The translations under genes and the position numbers were made by a program. Positions 26,597 through 36,097 of a DNA stretch of 64,000 nucleotides are shown here, in pieces. The stretch spans positions 51,618 to 115,617 of the forward strand of contig NZ_POVL01000007.1 in assembly GCF_002939185.1 (NCBI RefSeq), given 5' to 3'. The notes below the pieces were generated by a model. It did no database searches, was not told the DNA's origin, and saw nothing but the letters and a program-made list of their open reading frames with translations. Position 1 is the first letter of the stretch, and each line of letters starts with the position of its first letter. This stretch comes from Enterobacter sichuanensis (GTDB taxonomy: Bacteria > Pseudomonadota > Gammaproteobacteria > Enterobacterales > Enterobacteriaceae).

Positions 26597-27289
26597 ATGA
26601 AAACGATCGGCCTGATAGGTGGAATGAGCTGGGAATCGACAATCTCTTATTACCGCCTGATTAACGAAGGAATAAAGCAGCGTCTGGGTGGTCTGCATTC
26701 CGCGAATCTGCTGCTGCACAGCGTGGATTTTCATGAAATAGAAGCGTGCCAGTCGAGCGGAGAATGGGATAAAGCCGGGGAGATCCTGGCCCAGGCGGCG
26801 CTGGGGCTGGAGCGTGCCGGCGCCGAAGGGATTTTGCTCTGTACCAACACTATGCACAAAGTGGCGTCGCACATTGAGGATCGCTGCCCGCTGCCGTTCC
26901 TGCATATCGCTGATGCCACCGGGCGTGCGATTGCGGCATCCGGTATACGCCGCGTGGCGCTGCTGGGTACGCGCTACACCATGGAACAGGATTTTTATCG
27001 TGGGCGTTTGCACAGTGAGTTCGGCATCGAAAGCCTGATCCCTGATGAGCATGACCGGGCGCGCATCAACCAGATCATCTTTGACGAACTCTGCCTCGGT
27101 ACCTTCAGCGAGTCATCCCGGGCATATTATGTCAGCGTGATTGAAAAGCTGGCGCAGCAGGGGGCTGAAGGGGTGATCTTCGGCTGCACGGAGATCGGCC
27201 TGCTGGTTCCGGTTGAGCGAAGCCCTGTTCCGGTATTTGATACCGCCGCCATTCACGCAGCGGATGCCGTAGCCTTTATGCTCTCATAA
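26597..27289 (+). CDS. ygeA: Broad-specificity amino-acid racemase YgeA
   Basis: 230 residues, Asp/Glu racemase family, PLP-independent. Two catalytic Cys are seen in LCTNTMHKV and [10 protein letters not shown]. In E. coli YgeA racemises several amino acids, with homoserine among the better substrates. An AAGGAGG ribosome site precedes two consecutive ATGs (26594 and 26597); the second matches the E. coli start MKTIGL. It converges on lysR with a 6-nt overlap. Confidence 0.93.
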   Translation: MKTIGLIGGMSWESTISYYRLINEGIKQRLGGLHSANLLLHSVDFHEIEACQSSGEWDKAGEILAQAALGLERAGAEGILLCTNTMHKVASHIEDRCPLPFLHIADATGRAIAASGIRRVALLGTRYTMEQDFYRGRLHSEFGIESLIPDEHDRARINQIIFDELCLGTFSESSRAYYVSVIEKLAQQGAEGVIFGCTEIGLLVPVERSPVPVFDTAAIHAADAVAFMLS

Positions 27290-28210
27290 TGGCGCTTGTC
27301 GATCTGGTAAGCGAAGCGCTAGCTGGCGCGCTTGCGCCACTAAGTGTTCGGTGAACGCATCTACCAGTGCGGAAGACGGGCGGTGAAGCGGACGGATCAG
27401 GCTCACGGTGAACGGAACGGAAACGCTGAAACGGCGGATGACGATCCCGCTTCCGGCATAGTCCAGCGCCGTCAGCGGGTTAACGACCGCGACGCCGACG
27501 CCTGCCCGCACCATTGCACAGATTGAGGCTGCGCTGTGCGTCTCCACGACCATTCGCCGTTTTACCTGATGTTCGGCAAACAGCGTATCCAGGAGCTGTC
27601 GGTAACTGTCGGTCTGCGACAGACTAATGTAGTTTTCCCCATGAAAATCCTCGGGTGTGAGCACGCTCTTTCCGGCAAGCGGATGTCCGGCCGGGAGAAC
27701 GCACACTTCATCTAAAGAGAGTAATTCCATGCGTTCCGTTCCCGCGGGGGTGGAGAGGGTCTCGGTGAGTCCTAAATCATGACGCTGCGCCGATAGCCAC
27801 TCTTCCAGCAGCGGGGATTCCTGCGGCACGATAGTGAGGCTGACTTCAGGATAGCGGGCCAGAAAAGGCTGTAGCAGCATCGGCAAAAAGGATTGCGAAA
27901 AGACCGGCAGGCAAACAATCGACAGCTCGCCCTGACGAAACTCGCGCAGGCTTTCTGCCGCACTCACTATTCTGTCCAGCCCGTACCAGGAACGCTGCAC
28001 TTCTTCGAACAAACGTAACCCCTGCACCGTTGGGTGCAGCCTTCCCCGGGTGCGTTCAAACAGCTTTAGCCCCAGCACTTTCTCGAAGCGCGCCAGCTCG
28101 CGGCTGACTGTCGGCTGTGAGGTATGCAGCATCTGCGCGGCTTCGGTGAGGTTACCGGTGGTCATCACGGCGTGAAAAATCTCAATCTGGCGTAAGTTGA
28201 CGGCGGGCAT
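27284..28210 (-). CDS. lysR: LysR, activator of lysA
   Basis: 308 residues. The founding member of the LysR family; activates lysA in response to diaminopimelate and is antagonised by lysine. The HTH is [20 protein letters not shown] followed by [18 protein letters not shown]. The effector domain fills the rest. It is divergent from lysA with 122 nt between the starts, the classical arrangement from which it also represses itself. Confidence 0.95.
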   Translation of the reverse strand: MPAVNLRQIEIFHAVMTTGNLTEAAQMLHTSQPTVSRELARFEKVLGLKLFERTRGRLHPTVQGLRLFEEVQRSWYGLDRIVSAAESLREFRQGELSIVCLPVFSQSFLPMLLQPFLARYPEVSLTIVPQESPLLEEWLSAQRHDLGLTETLSTPAGTERMELLSLDEVCVLPAGHPLAGKSVLTPEDFHGENYISLSQTDSYRQLLDTLFAEHQVKRRMVVETHSAASICAMVRAGVGVAVVNPLTALDYAGSGIVIRRFSVSVPFTVSLIRPLHRPSSALVDAFTEHLVAQARQLALRLPDRQAPL

Positions 28211-28332
28211 AGGGCACCTGAAGGCTGAGAGTAATCCATATCATTTTTGCATAGACTAGGGATAAAACGATATTTTTTATTCTCTTTGCGCTGTGGCGTA
28301 ATCATAAAAAATTTGATGACCCGGAGAAGACC

Positions 28333-29595
28333 ATGCCACGCCCGCTCAACCAGACTGATACCGATTTGAATGCTGACAACCTGCTACGCCTGCCTGCCGA
28401 GTTTGGCTGCCCGGTGTGGGTTTATGACGCACAGATCGTTCGCGAAAAGATCGCCGCCCTGCATCAGTTTGACGTGGTGCGTTTTGCCCAGAAGGCCTGT
28501 TCCAATATTCATATCCTGCGTCTGATGCGCGAGCAGGGGGTAAAAGTTGACTCCGTGTCACTGGGGGAAATCGAGCGCGCGCTGGCGGCGGGTTTTGATC
28601 CAAAAGCTGACAGCGATGCGATCGTCTTTACTGCCGATGTCATCGACGATGCCACCCTGGCGCGCGTGCACGAACTGCAGATCCCGGTGAATGCCGGGTC
28701 TGTGGATATGCTGGAGCAGCTGGGTCAGGTTTCTCCTGGCCATCGCGTCTGGCTGCGCGTGAACCCGGGCTTTGGCCATGGTCACAGCCAAAAAACCAAC
28801 ACCGGCGGTGAAAACAGCAAACACGGGATCTGGTATGCCGATATGCCTGCTGCGCTGGAGGTGCTGCAGCGTTACAACCTGAAGCTGGTGGGCATTCATA
28901 TGCACATTGGCTCTGGTGTGGATTATGGTCATCTGGAGCAGGTGTGCGGCGCAATGGTGCGCCAGGTGGTGGACTTCGGGCAGGATCTGGAGGCGATCTC
29001 CGCCGGTGGTGGTCTCTCCATTCCTTACCGTGAAGGCGAAGAGGCGATCGATACCGATCACTATTACGGCCTGTGGAGCGCCGCGCGTGACCAAATCGCC
29101 GCGCATCTGGGCCACGCGGTGAAACTGGAAATTGAGCCGGGTCGTTTCCTGGTGGCGGAAGCCGGCGTGCTGGTGTCGCAGGTGCGCAGCGTGAAAGAGA
29201 TGGGCTCTCGTCACTTTGTGTTGATTGACGCGGGCTTTAACGATCTGATGCGTCCGTCCATGTACGGCAGCTATCATCACATTACCGCACTGGCTGCCGA
29301 TGGCCGCGATTTAACGCAGGCGCCGCGCGTTGAGACCGTCGTTGCGGGGCCGCTGTGTGAATCGGGTGACGTGTTTACTCAGCAGGAGGGAGGCAAAGTG
29401 GAAACCCGCGCGCTGCCAGAGGTTAAACCGGGTGATTATCTGGTGCTGCATGATACCGGTGCCTACGGGGCGTCGATGTCCTCTAATTACAATAGCCGCC
29501 CGCTGCTGCCGGAAGTGCTGTTTGATAACGGCAAGGCGCGGCTGATCCGCCGCCGCCAGACTATTCAGGAACTGCTGGCGCTGGAACTCGTCTGA
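28333..29595 (+). CDS. lysA: Diaminopimelate decarboxylase
   Basis: Last step of lysine biosynthesis, meso-DAP to L-lysine. It has 420 residues, the E. coli length. PLP Lys in VRFAQKACSNIHIL, phosphate-binding HIGSG in IHMHIGSGVDYG, GGGLSIPY, EPGRFLV, and CESGDVF with the substrate-contacting Cys. Its 3' end overlaps the minus-strand LacI-type gene by 31 nt, which suggests the latter was inserted right up to lysA. Confidence 0.97.
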   Translation: MPRPLNQTDTDLNADNLLRLPAEFGCPVWVYDAQIVREKIAALHQFDVVRFAQKACSNIHILRLMREQGVKVDSVSLGEIERALAAGFDPKADSDAIVFTADVIDDATLARVHELQIPVNAGSVDMLEQLGQVSPGHRVWLRVNPGFGHGHSQKTNTGGENSKHGIWYADMPAALEVLQRYNLKLVGIHMHIGSGVDYGHLEQVCGAMVRQVVDFGQDLEAISAGGGLSIPYREGEEAIDTDHYYGLWSAARDQIAAHLGHAVKLEIEPGRFLVAEAGVLVSQVRSVKEMGSRHFVLIDAGFNDLMRPSMYGSYHHITALAADGRDLTQAPRVETVVAGPLCESGDVFTQQEGGKVETRALPEVKPGDYLVLHDTGAYGASMSSNYNSRPLLPEVLFDNGKARLIRRRQTIQELLALELV

Positions 29596-30602
29596 GTAAA
29601 GTAGGGCCCGGTGGTGACCGAATCGCGTAAGACCAGCGTGCCGGTAAACGGCGGGATCGCATCGACCGGCTGGTTTTTTGCCAGCCGGATCGCCTGATCG
29701 ATGGCGGTGATTATCATACTGTCGATGGGCAGATAGACCGATGACAGCGCAGGCTCCAGCCATTTCGCGCTGGGGGCATCGTCAAAGCCGAACAGGGAAA
29801 TATCCTGCGGGATCTTCAGTCCCGCCTGATGCAGCGCTTTGGACGCACCCAGCGCCATATCATCGTTACAGGCAAACAGGGCGCTGAACGACACACCTTC
29901 GGCAATCAGCTCTTTGCACAGCTCATATCCCCGCGTCATGCCCGCATCGCCGTATTTAATCCGACGCTCGTCCAGACGAATACCGTGCTTTTCCAGCGCC
30001 TTGCGGTAGCCCATCAGCCTCGCTTTCCCGGTGGGGGTGTGGATTGGGACGGTGATACAGGCGATTTCCCGGTGGCCCTGATTGATCAGGTAATCCACGG
30101 CCTTAAACGCGGCATCCTGCTGTTCGAAGAAAACGCAGCGATCCGGCGCCTGGCTTACTTCACGGTTAATGACCACCAGCGGCGTTTGTACGGTATTCAT
30201 CAGCTTGATGATCGCTTTTTCACTCATATAGCGCGTGTAAAGCACGATGGCATCACACTGGCGATCGGCCAGCATCTGCACCGCCTGTTCTTCCTGTTCC
30301 GGCGCGTCGTGGCCATCGGTGACGATCAGCTGTTTCCCGTGGGTTTCGGTCTGCCGCGACGCCTGTTGCAGAAGGCGGCCAAAGTAAAAGCCATCGAAGG
30401 TCGAGACCACCAGACCAATGCTGTTGCTGGTCTGGTTTGCCAGGGAACGCGCGAGAAAGTTCGGGCGATAGCCCAGCTCTTCCATCGCCGCAAACACCTG
30501 CTGGCGCGTACTCTCTTTAACCTGACCTGTGCCGTTCAGCACGCGCGATACCGTGGCCTTCGACACGCCCGCACGCAGTGAGACATCCAGCATTGTTGCC
30601 AT
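29565..30602 (-). CDS. LacI-family repressor, AscG-like
   Basis: 345 residues. The HTH is MATMLDVSLRAGVSKATVSR with the hinge LARSLANQTSNSIGLVVSTF, followed by a periplasmic-binding-like domain. It is closest in pattern to AscG, the repressor of the E. coli arbutin/salicin/cellobiose operon. It is divergent from the PTS and GH1 genes and ends in a Ser-rich tail. Its probable targets are the divergent genes and itself, but the UxuR-type sites near the promoter fit the GntR regulator better. Confidence 0.85.
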   Translation of the reverse strand: MATMLDVSLRAGVSKATVSRVLNGTGQVKESTRQQVFAAMEELGYRPNFLARSLANQTSNSIGLVVSTFDGFYFGRLLQQASRQTETHGKQLIVTDGHDAPEQEEQAVQMLADRQCDAIVLYTRYMSEKAIIKLMNTVQTPLVVINREVSQAPDRCVFFEQQDAAFKAVDYLINQGHREIACITVPIHTPTGKARLMGYRKALEKHGIRLDERRIKYGDAGMTRGYELCKELIAEGVSFSALFACNDDMALGASKALHQAGLKIPQDISLFGFDDAPSAKWLEPALSSVYLPIDSMIITAIDQAIRLAKNQPVDAIPPFTGTLVLRDSVTTGPYFTQTSSSASSS

Positions 30603-30626
30603 TCTACATTCCTGATTCCACGTATT

Positions 30627-30648
30627 GGTCTGCAGTTTAACACAGACC
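30627..30648. promoter_or_regulatory. Candidate operator upstream of the LacI-type gene
   Basis: GGTCTG...CAGACC inverted repeat of 22 bp overall, 25 nt from the regulator's start codon. Candidate autoregulatory site; inferred only. Confidence 0.35.
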
Positions 30649-30740
30649 TCACGGCGTATAAGCGATGCGGAAAGGGCAAAAACTCCGCCACGATCACGCT
30701 TTTCGGTAAGGATCGATCAGCGCGGAATAAATGCCTGAAA

Positions 30741-30752
30741 GTGGTATGCCAA
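30741..30752. promoter_or_regulatory. UxuR/ExuR-type operator, distal copy
   Basis: GTGGTATGCCAA, one base different from the proximal copy TTGGTATGCCAA. The ExuR/UxuR consensus is centred on TTGGTATACCAA. Confidence 0.55.
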
Positions 30753-30822
30753 AATGGTCAAAAATATTCATCTGGAATACCTATTGCCTCGTTGAGAGCT
30801 AAATCACAGAACGTAGAGCCCC

Positions 30823-30852
30823 TTAAAGCTATTTTTGGTATGCCAATAGTAT
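30823..30852 (+). promoter_or_regulatory. Promoter and proximal UxuR-type operator of the beta-glucoside operon
   Basis: TTGGTATGCCAA (30835-30846) lies between a weak -35 (TTAAAG, 30823-30828) and a TAGTAT -10 (30847-30852), so repressor binding would exclude RNA polymerase. Centre-to-centre distance to the distal copy is 94 bp, close to nine helical turns, compatible with looping. Confidence 0.5.
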
Positions 30853-30902
30853 CCGGCTGATCTTCTTATTCCATAAAAGCCCTTTTACTGAGGTATTACC
30901 CT

Positions 30903-32228
30903 ATGGCATTACAGGAAAAACTGATTGACGCTCTGGGCAGTTTCGCCACTACGTTCAACAGCTATCGCTACATTATGGCGATCAAATCTGCCTTCATTAC
31001 TTTAATGCCGGTCATCATCGTTGGCGCATTTTCGGTGCTGATCTCCAACATGGTACTGGATCCGAAAAATGGGCTGGCGAGCTTCCAGTCCCTGTCATTC
31101 CTCGCAGTGCTGAAACCGATCACCAGCGCGCTTAATTACGCGACCCTGAATTTCCTCAATATTGGCGCGGTGTTTTTAATCGGCATCGAACTGGGGCGTA
31201 TTAACGGCATAAAATCATTGTTCCCCGGCCTGCTGGCGGTGATCTGTTTTATCTGCGTGACGCCGACCACCGTGGAAATGCTGGTGGATGGCGAAATGCA
31301 CGTGGTGAAGGATGTCCTGCTGCGTCAGTTCTCCGATACCCGCAGCCTGTTCCTCGGCATGTTTATCGCCATTCTTTCGGTAGAAATCTACTGCTGGCTG
31401 GAAAACCGCAAAGGGCTAAAGATCAGAATGCCGGATACCGTGCCGCCTAACGTGGCCGCGTCGTTCTCCGCGCTGATCCCGGCTATCATCACCACCACTG
31501 CCATTGCCACCTTCGGCTTCGTATTCCATCAACTTACCGGCATGTATCTTTATGATGCGGTCTATCAGGTGGTGCAACAGCCGCTGGAGCGCGTGGTACA
31601 AAGTCTGCCGGGCATTCTGCTGCTGATGTTTGTCGCTCAGCTGTTCTGGGTCATTGGCATTCATGGCAACCAGATGATTAAGCCTATCCGCGAGCCGCTG
31701 CTGCTGGGGGCGATCACCGTCAACATGAGCGCCTTCGAGCAGGGTAAAGAGGTCCCGAACATCATCACCATGCCGTTCTGGGACGTGTATATGAGCATCG
31801 GCGGATCGGGGCTCACCATCGGTTTGCTGATCGCGGTGATGATCGCCACCAAACGCAAAGAGATGAAGGAGATCGCCAAACTCTCTATCGGCCCCGGCAT
31901 CTTTAACATTAACGAGCCGGTGATCTTCGGCATGCCAATCATGCTTAACCCGATCCTCGCCATTCCCTTCATCATCACCCCACTGGTGACCGGATCGATT
32001 GGCTACTTTGCGACGGTAACCGGTTTTGCCGGTAAAGCCGTGGTGATGGTGCCATGGACCACGCCGCCGCTGATTAACGCCTGGCTTTCCACCGCAGGGT
32101 CGATGGGGGCGGTGATCACCCAGCTTATTTGCATCGTCACTGCCGTCATTATTTATCTGCCGTTTGTGAAGATTGCCTCACGCCGCGCAGAGCAGGCCGC
32201 GCTGCAGCAAGCCACCGATAACGTGTGA
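30903..32228 (+). CDS. PTS EIIC component, cellobiose/beta-glucoside (Lac) family
   Basis: 441 residues with about ten membrane helices. Signatures: FWVIGIHGNQMIKPIREPLL, GPGIFNINEPVIFGMPIMLN and MVPWTTPPLINAWL, all diagnostic of the ChbC/CelB/GmuC group of sugar-translocating permeases. No EIIA or EIIB gene of this family is adjacent, so it must borrow them from another operon. The GH1 gene follows after 7 nt, implying that the imported phospho-sugar is a beta-glycoside. Confidence 0.92.
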   Translation: MALQEKLIDALGSFATTFNSYRYIMAIKSAFITLMPVIIVGAFSVLISNMVLDPKNGLASFQSLSFLAVLKPITSALNYATLNFLNIGAVFLIGIELGRINGIKSLFPGLLAVICFICVTPTTVEMLVDGEMHVVKDVLLRQFSDTRSLFLGMFIAILSVEIYCWLENRKGLKIRMPDTVPPNVAASFSALIPAIITTTAIATFGFVFHQLTGMYLYDAVYQVVQQPLERVVQSLPGILLLMFVAQLFWVIGIHGNQMIKPIREPLLLGAITVNMSAFEQGKEVPNIITMPFWDVYMSIGGSGLTIGLLIAVMIATKRKEMKEIAKLSIGPGIFNINEPVIFGMPIMLNPILAIPFIITPLVTGSIGYFATVTGFAGKAVVMVPWTTPPLINAWLSTAGSMGAVITQLICIVTAVIIYLPFVKIASRRAEQAALQQATDNV

Positions 32229-32235
32229 GGATGCG

Positions 32236-33663
32236 ATGAGCACAAAAAAGATCACTCTTGCGCAGGATTTTATTCTCGGCGCGGCGGCATCAGCCTGGCA
32301 AACCGAAGGCTGGAGCGGCAAAAAACCGGGCCAGGATTCGTGGATCGACCTCTGGTATAAAAACGATCGTCACGTCTGGCACAACGGCTATGGCCCGGCG
32401 GTGGCGACCGATTTTATCAATCGCTTCCGTGAAGATGTGGCCCTGATGAAGCAGGCGGGGCTGACGCATTACCGGACCTCGATCAACTGGTCCCGTTTTT
32501 TGACCGATTATGAAAATGCGACGGTGGATGAGGAGTACGCGGCGTATTACGCCGACCTGTTTGATGAAATGCACCGTCAGGGCATTGAGCCGATGATCTG
32601 CCTGGAACATTACGAGCTTCCCGGCGTACTGCTTGAAAAATACGGCGGTTGGGCGTCGAAGCACGTAGTTGAGCTGTTTGTCCGCTATGCGGAAAAGGTG
32701 TTTGAACGCTTCCACGGCAAAGTGACCCGCTGGTTTACCTTCAACGAGCCGATTGTGGTCCAGACCCGCGTCTACCTCGACGCGCTGCGCTGGCCCTACG
32801 AGCAGAACACCAGTACCTGGATGCAGTGGAATCACCATAAGGTGCTGGCGACGGCGAAGGTAGTGAAGCTGTTTCGCGCCAAAGGCTACCGCGGTTCGGT
32901 GGGCTGTATTCTTAACCCGGAAGTCACATATCCGCGCTCCCGCGCGCCGCATGACGTGCGGGCGGCAGAAATGTACGATCTGTTCTACAACCGTGTCTTT
33001 CTCGATCCGCTGGTGCACGGGCATTATCCACCGGTGCTTTTTACCCTGCTGGAACAGCACCGGGTGAAGTGGGACTACACGGCAGACGAACTGGCACTGA
33101 TCGCGGAAAACACCGTTGATGAGCTGGGAATTAACCTGTATTACCCGCACCGCGTAAAAGCCCCCTCCCGCGCCTGGCACCCGGAAACCCCGTTCCACCC
33201 GGCCTACTACTACGAGCCGTTTGAGCTGCCGGGGCGGCGGATGAACCCCTCCCGCGGCTGGGAGATTTACCCGCGCATTATCTACGACATGGCGATGCGG
33301 ATTAAACAGGAATACCGGAACATCGACTGGTTCGTGGCGGAGAGCGGGATGGGCGTGGAAAACGAAGCGCGGTTTCGCAACGATGACGGCATCATCGACG
33401 ACAGCTACCGCATTGCGTTTATCAGCGAGCATCTTTACTACGCGCTACTGGCGCGAGAGGCGGGGGCGAACTGTCACGGCTACATGCTGTGGGCCTTTAC
33501 CGACAATGTCTCACCTATGAACGCCTTCAAAAATCGCTATGGTCTGATTGAGATTGATCTGGACGATAACCGCGCCCGGCGAGCGAAAAAATCGGCAACC
33601 TGGTTTCGCCAGCTGCGCGATACGCGCGTCCTCACGCTCGGCGTTGACGATGAATGGAAATAG
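32236..33663 (+). CDS. Glycoside hydrolase family 1, likely phospho-beta-glycosidase
   Basis: 475 residues. GH1 TIM barrel with acid/base Glu in TFNEPIVV and nucleophile Glu in FVAESGMG (most family members have TENG). The N-terminus AQDFILGAAASAWQTEG is also typical. Partnership with a PTS EIIC suggests hydrolysis of a 6-phosphorylated beta-glycoside in the cytoplasm. The exact substrate is not readable. The ATG at 32236 follows the EIIC stop by 7 nt; a longer frame within the EIIC gene is not credible. Confidence 0.9.
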   Translation: MSTKKITLAQDFILGAAASAWQTEGWSGKKPGQDSWIDLWYKNDRHVWHNGYGPAVATDFINRFREDVALMKQAGLTHYRTSINWSRFLTDYENATVDEEYAAYYADLFDEMHRQGIEPMICLEHYELPGVLLEKYGGWASKHVVELFVRYAEKVFERFHGKVTRWFTFNEPIVVQTRVYLDALRWPYEQNTSTWMQWNHHKVLATAKVVKLFRAKGYRGSVGCILNPEVTYPRSRAPHDVRAAEMYDLFYNRVFLDPLVHGHYPPVLFTLLEQHRVKWDYTADELALIAENTVDELGINLYYPHRVKAPSRAWHPETPFHPAYYYEPFELPGRRMNPSRGWEIYPRIIYDMAMRIKQEYRNIDWFVAESGMGVENEARFRNDDGIIDDSYRIAFISEHLYYALLAREAGANCHGYMLWAFTDNVSPMNAFKNRYGLIEIDLDDNRARRAKKSATWFRQLRDTRVLTLGVDDEWK

Positions 33664-33753
33664 GCGAAAACCAGGCGGGTTCTGGTAAAATAGTGTGCAA
33701 ACTGGCCGGGAGGACGCCTGGCCTGCGCATTAACTGAAAAAACAGGTGGTAAC

Positions 33754-34527
33754 GTGGATAAGGCTGTCATCCTGCCGGAAAAAAAACAGTACCAGGAAAT
33801 TGGCGAGGATTTGCGGGCGCAGATTATCCAGGGGCACTATCCCGTTGGTTCCCGTCTGCCGCCGGAACGAAATATCGCTGAGACATATGGCGTGAGCCGC
33901 ACCATCGTGCGCGAGGCGCTGCTGATGCTGGAATTACAGGGTACGGTAGATATCCGTCAGGGTTCTGGCGTGTACGTCATGCGTATTCCGGAAGAACACG
34001 AAAACGAAGAAGAGCGTTTTCTTAATAGCGACGTGGGGCCGTTTGAGATCCTGCAGGCGCGCCAGCTTCTTGAAAGCAATATTGCCGCGTTTGCCGCTAA
34101 AATGGCGACGCGTGCCGATATCGACAACCTGCGCCGGATTATCGAGCAGGAGCAGCGCGCGATAGCCGCCGACGACAACAGCCAGGATAACAACAAAATG
34201 TTCCACCTGGTGCTGGCGGGCGCAACGCAAAACCAGATGCTGCTGGCGACGGTGGAAAGTATCTGGCACCACATGGACAGTAGCCCGCTATGGCAGCAGT
34301 TTAATGTCCACATCGCCAGCCGCGCATACCGTCTGAAATGGCTGGGCGACAGGCAAACTATCCTTGCGGCGCTCCGTCGTCGTGACGTAATGGGGGCCTG
34401 GCAGGCGATGTTCCAGCACCTTGAAAATGTCAAAAAGAGCTTACTTGAACTCTCGGATGAAGATGCGCCAGATTTTGACGGCTATCTGTTTGAGTCCGTA
34501 CCAATTTTCCAGGGGAAACTGGTATGA
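33754..34527 (+). CDS. GntR-family regulator, UxuR/ExuR-like (FadR subfamily)
   Basis: 257 residues, starting at a GTG preceded by AGGTGG. HTH: YQEIGEDLRAQIIQGHYPVG, SRLPPERNIAETYGVSRTIV. The C-terminal FCD domain contains DVGPFEILQARQLLESNIAA and MFQHLENVKKSLLEL, strongly reminiscent of UxuR and ExuR. These bind TTGGTATACCAA-like sites, and two such sites lie in the operon's promoter region, so it probably represses its own operon. It follows the GH1 gene by 90 nt and overlaps the GNAT gene by 4 nt. Confidence 0.88.
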   Translation: MDKAVILPEKKQYQEIGEDLRAQIIQGHYPVGSRLPPERNIAETYGVSRTIVREALLMLELQGTVDIRQGSGVYVMRIPEEHENEEERFLNSDVGPFEILQARQLLESNIAAFAAKMATRADIDNLRRIIEQEQRAIAADDNSQDNNKMFHLVLAGATQNQMLLATVESIWHHMDSSPLWQQFNVHIASRAYRLKWLGDRQTILAALRRRDVMGAWQAMFQHLENVKKSLLELSDEDAPDFDGYLFESVPIFQGKLV

Positions 34528-35000
34528 CGATTTTGCCTCTTTACGCCGCGCCGCAGTATGCGCAGCAGGTGACCGACTGGATCTGGCAGGCCTTTGGCGA
34601 GGGGCTTCCACGGGAATTTTTCCACAGCATCGTTGAGCATAGCCAGACGCCGGGGGCATTACCGCTGACCTTTATTGCCCTGGAAGACGAACGGCTTGTG
34701 GGCACGGTGGGGCTCTGGCGCTGCGATCTCATCACCCGACAGGATCTCTTTCCGTGGCTGGCGGCGCTGTACGTTGAAGACGCGGCGCGCGGCAAAGGGC
34801 TGGCGGGGCAGCTTCAGCAACATGTTATTTCCTGCGCCGCGCAGGCGGGGTATGAGACGCTCCATCTGTGGTCTGCCTGCCGTGACTTCTATGAACGTTA
34901 CGGCTGGCAGTACATTGGCGATGCGCTGGAGTACCCGGATAAGACGGTACACCTTTACCGTTATTCGCTCTGCGCTTCCGCAGGCGACGCGACGGAGTGA
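34524..35000 (+). CDS. GNAT-family N-acetyltransferase
   Basis: 158 residues with the acetyl-CoA site ALYVEDAARGKGLAGQLQQH and the C-terminal FYERYGWQYIG. The substrate is unknown. Its ATG overlaps the GntR stop (ATGA), so the two are translationally coupled. Its last 40 nt overlap the convergent galR. Its relation to beta-glucoside use is not obvious; it may act on a sugar-amine or simply be a passenger. Confidence 0.85.
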   Translation: MTILPLYAAPQYAQQVTDWIWQAFGEGLPREFFHSIVEHSQTPGALPLTFIALEDERLVGTVGLWRCDLITRQDLFPWLAALYVEDAARGKGLAGQLQQHVISCAAQAGYETLHLWSACRDFYERYGWQYIGDALEYPDKTVHLYRYSLCASAGDATE

Positions 35001-35977
35001 CGGCGCACTAAGGTTGGGCTGAAGAGATGGGTAATATCCGGCGGCTGGCGTTGCTCGGCCAGCGCTAACGCCAGCTCCGCGGCCTGCGTTGCCATCGTGA
35101 TGATCGGGTAACGTACGGTAGTCAGGCGCGGGCGGACGTAACGGGAGACCAGCACATCATCAAAGCCAATCAGTGAGATTTCTGCCGGCACCTCAATCCC
35201 GTTGTCATTCAACACCCCCATCGCCCCTGCGGCCATGGAGTCGTTATAGCTGGCCACTGCCGTAAAGTTTCGGCCGCGACCCAGCAGTTCGGTCATCGCC
35301 TGTTCGCCGCCGCTCTCATCCGGTTCACCGTAGGCTACAAGCCGGTCATTACACGGCAGACCGTTTTCGCGCAGGGCATCGTAGTAGCCCTGCAGACGGT
35401 CTTCAGCATCAGAAATCGGGTGATTTGAGCAGAGATAGCCAATCCGGGTGTGGCCCTGTTGGATCAGGTGACGGGTAGCAAGCCAGGCACCGTAGCGGTC
35501 GTCGAGCGCCACGCAGCGTTTTTCAAAACCGGGAATAATACGGTTGATGATCACCATCCCGGGGATCTGCTTCATCAGATGAATCAGTTCGGCATCCGGG
35601 ATCATTTTGGCGTGAACCACCAGCGCCGCGCAGCGGTGGCGGATCAGCTGCTCGATGGCCTGGCGTTCTTTTTGCTCATTATGATAGCCATTGCCGATCA
35701 GTAAAAAATTGCCTGTCTGATAAGAAACCTGTTCAACCGCTTTTACCATGGCACCGAAAAAGGGGTCAGAAACATCTCCCACTACCAGACCAATGGTTTC
35801 TGTGGCCTGCTGGGCGAGCGCGCGGGCATTGGCATTCGGATGATAGTTCAGAGATTCCATGGCGTTTTGTACCGCCTGGCGCGATGCGTCACTGGCTTTG
35901 GGGGAGTCGTTAATCACACGCGAGACGGTGGCTACCGAGACACCTGCCAGACGGGCCACATCCTTTATTGTCGCCAT
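34961..35977 (-). CDS. galR: Galactose regulon repressor GalR
   Basis: 338 residues, aligning along its length with E. coli GalR (343): HTH MATIKDVARLAGVSVATVSR, then NARALAQQATETIGLVVGDV and the ligand domain with FDDVLVSRYVRPRLTTVRYP. Represses gal and mgl genes in the absence of galactose. A GalR-type operator lies 19 nt upstream of its start, consistent with autoregulation. Between lysA and galR an extra catabolic cluster is present compared with E. coli. Confidence 0.96.
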   Translation of the reverse strand: MATIKDVARLAGVSVATVSRVINDSPKASDASRQAVQNAMESLNYHPNANARALAQQATETIGLVVGDVSDPFFGAMVKAVEQVSYQTGNFLLIGNGYHNEQKERQAIEQLIRHRCAALVVHAKMIPDAELIHLMKQIPGMVIINRIIPGFEKRCVALDDRYGAWLATRHLIQQGHTRIGYLCSNHPISDAEDRLQGYYDALRENGLPCNDRLVAYGEPDESGGEQAMTELLGRGRNFTAVASYNDSMAAGAMGVLNDNGIEVPAEISLIGFDDVLVSRYVRPRLTTVRYPIITMATQAAELALALAEQRQPPDITHLFSPTLVRRHSVASPAEAQSE

Positions 35978-35995
35978 TCAATACCTTCTTATTGG

Positions 35996-36011
35996 GGGTA
36001 AGCGTTTACAC
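35996..36011. promoter_or_regulatory. GalR/GalS-type operator upstream of galR
   Basis: On the minus strand GTGTAAACGCTTACCC matches GTGTAANCGNTTACAC except near one end. Position directly ahead of galR suggests autoregulation. Confidence 0.7.
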
Positions 36012-36097
36012 ACCAAATAGTGTTGCGGAAAAGCGCCGCGCATTCAAGGGAAGCGGATCCCCGCTCTCCACAAACGTGACGCAGAACAACCCTGGCG

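Noticed and set aside
32290..33432. 380-residue open frame antisense to the GH1 gene
   Set aside because: It mirrors the GC-rich codon pattern of a real GH1 gene, has no ribosome site and no recognisable domain.
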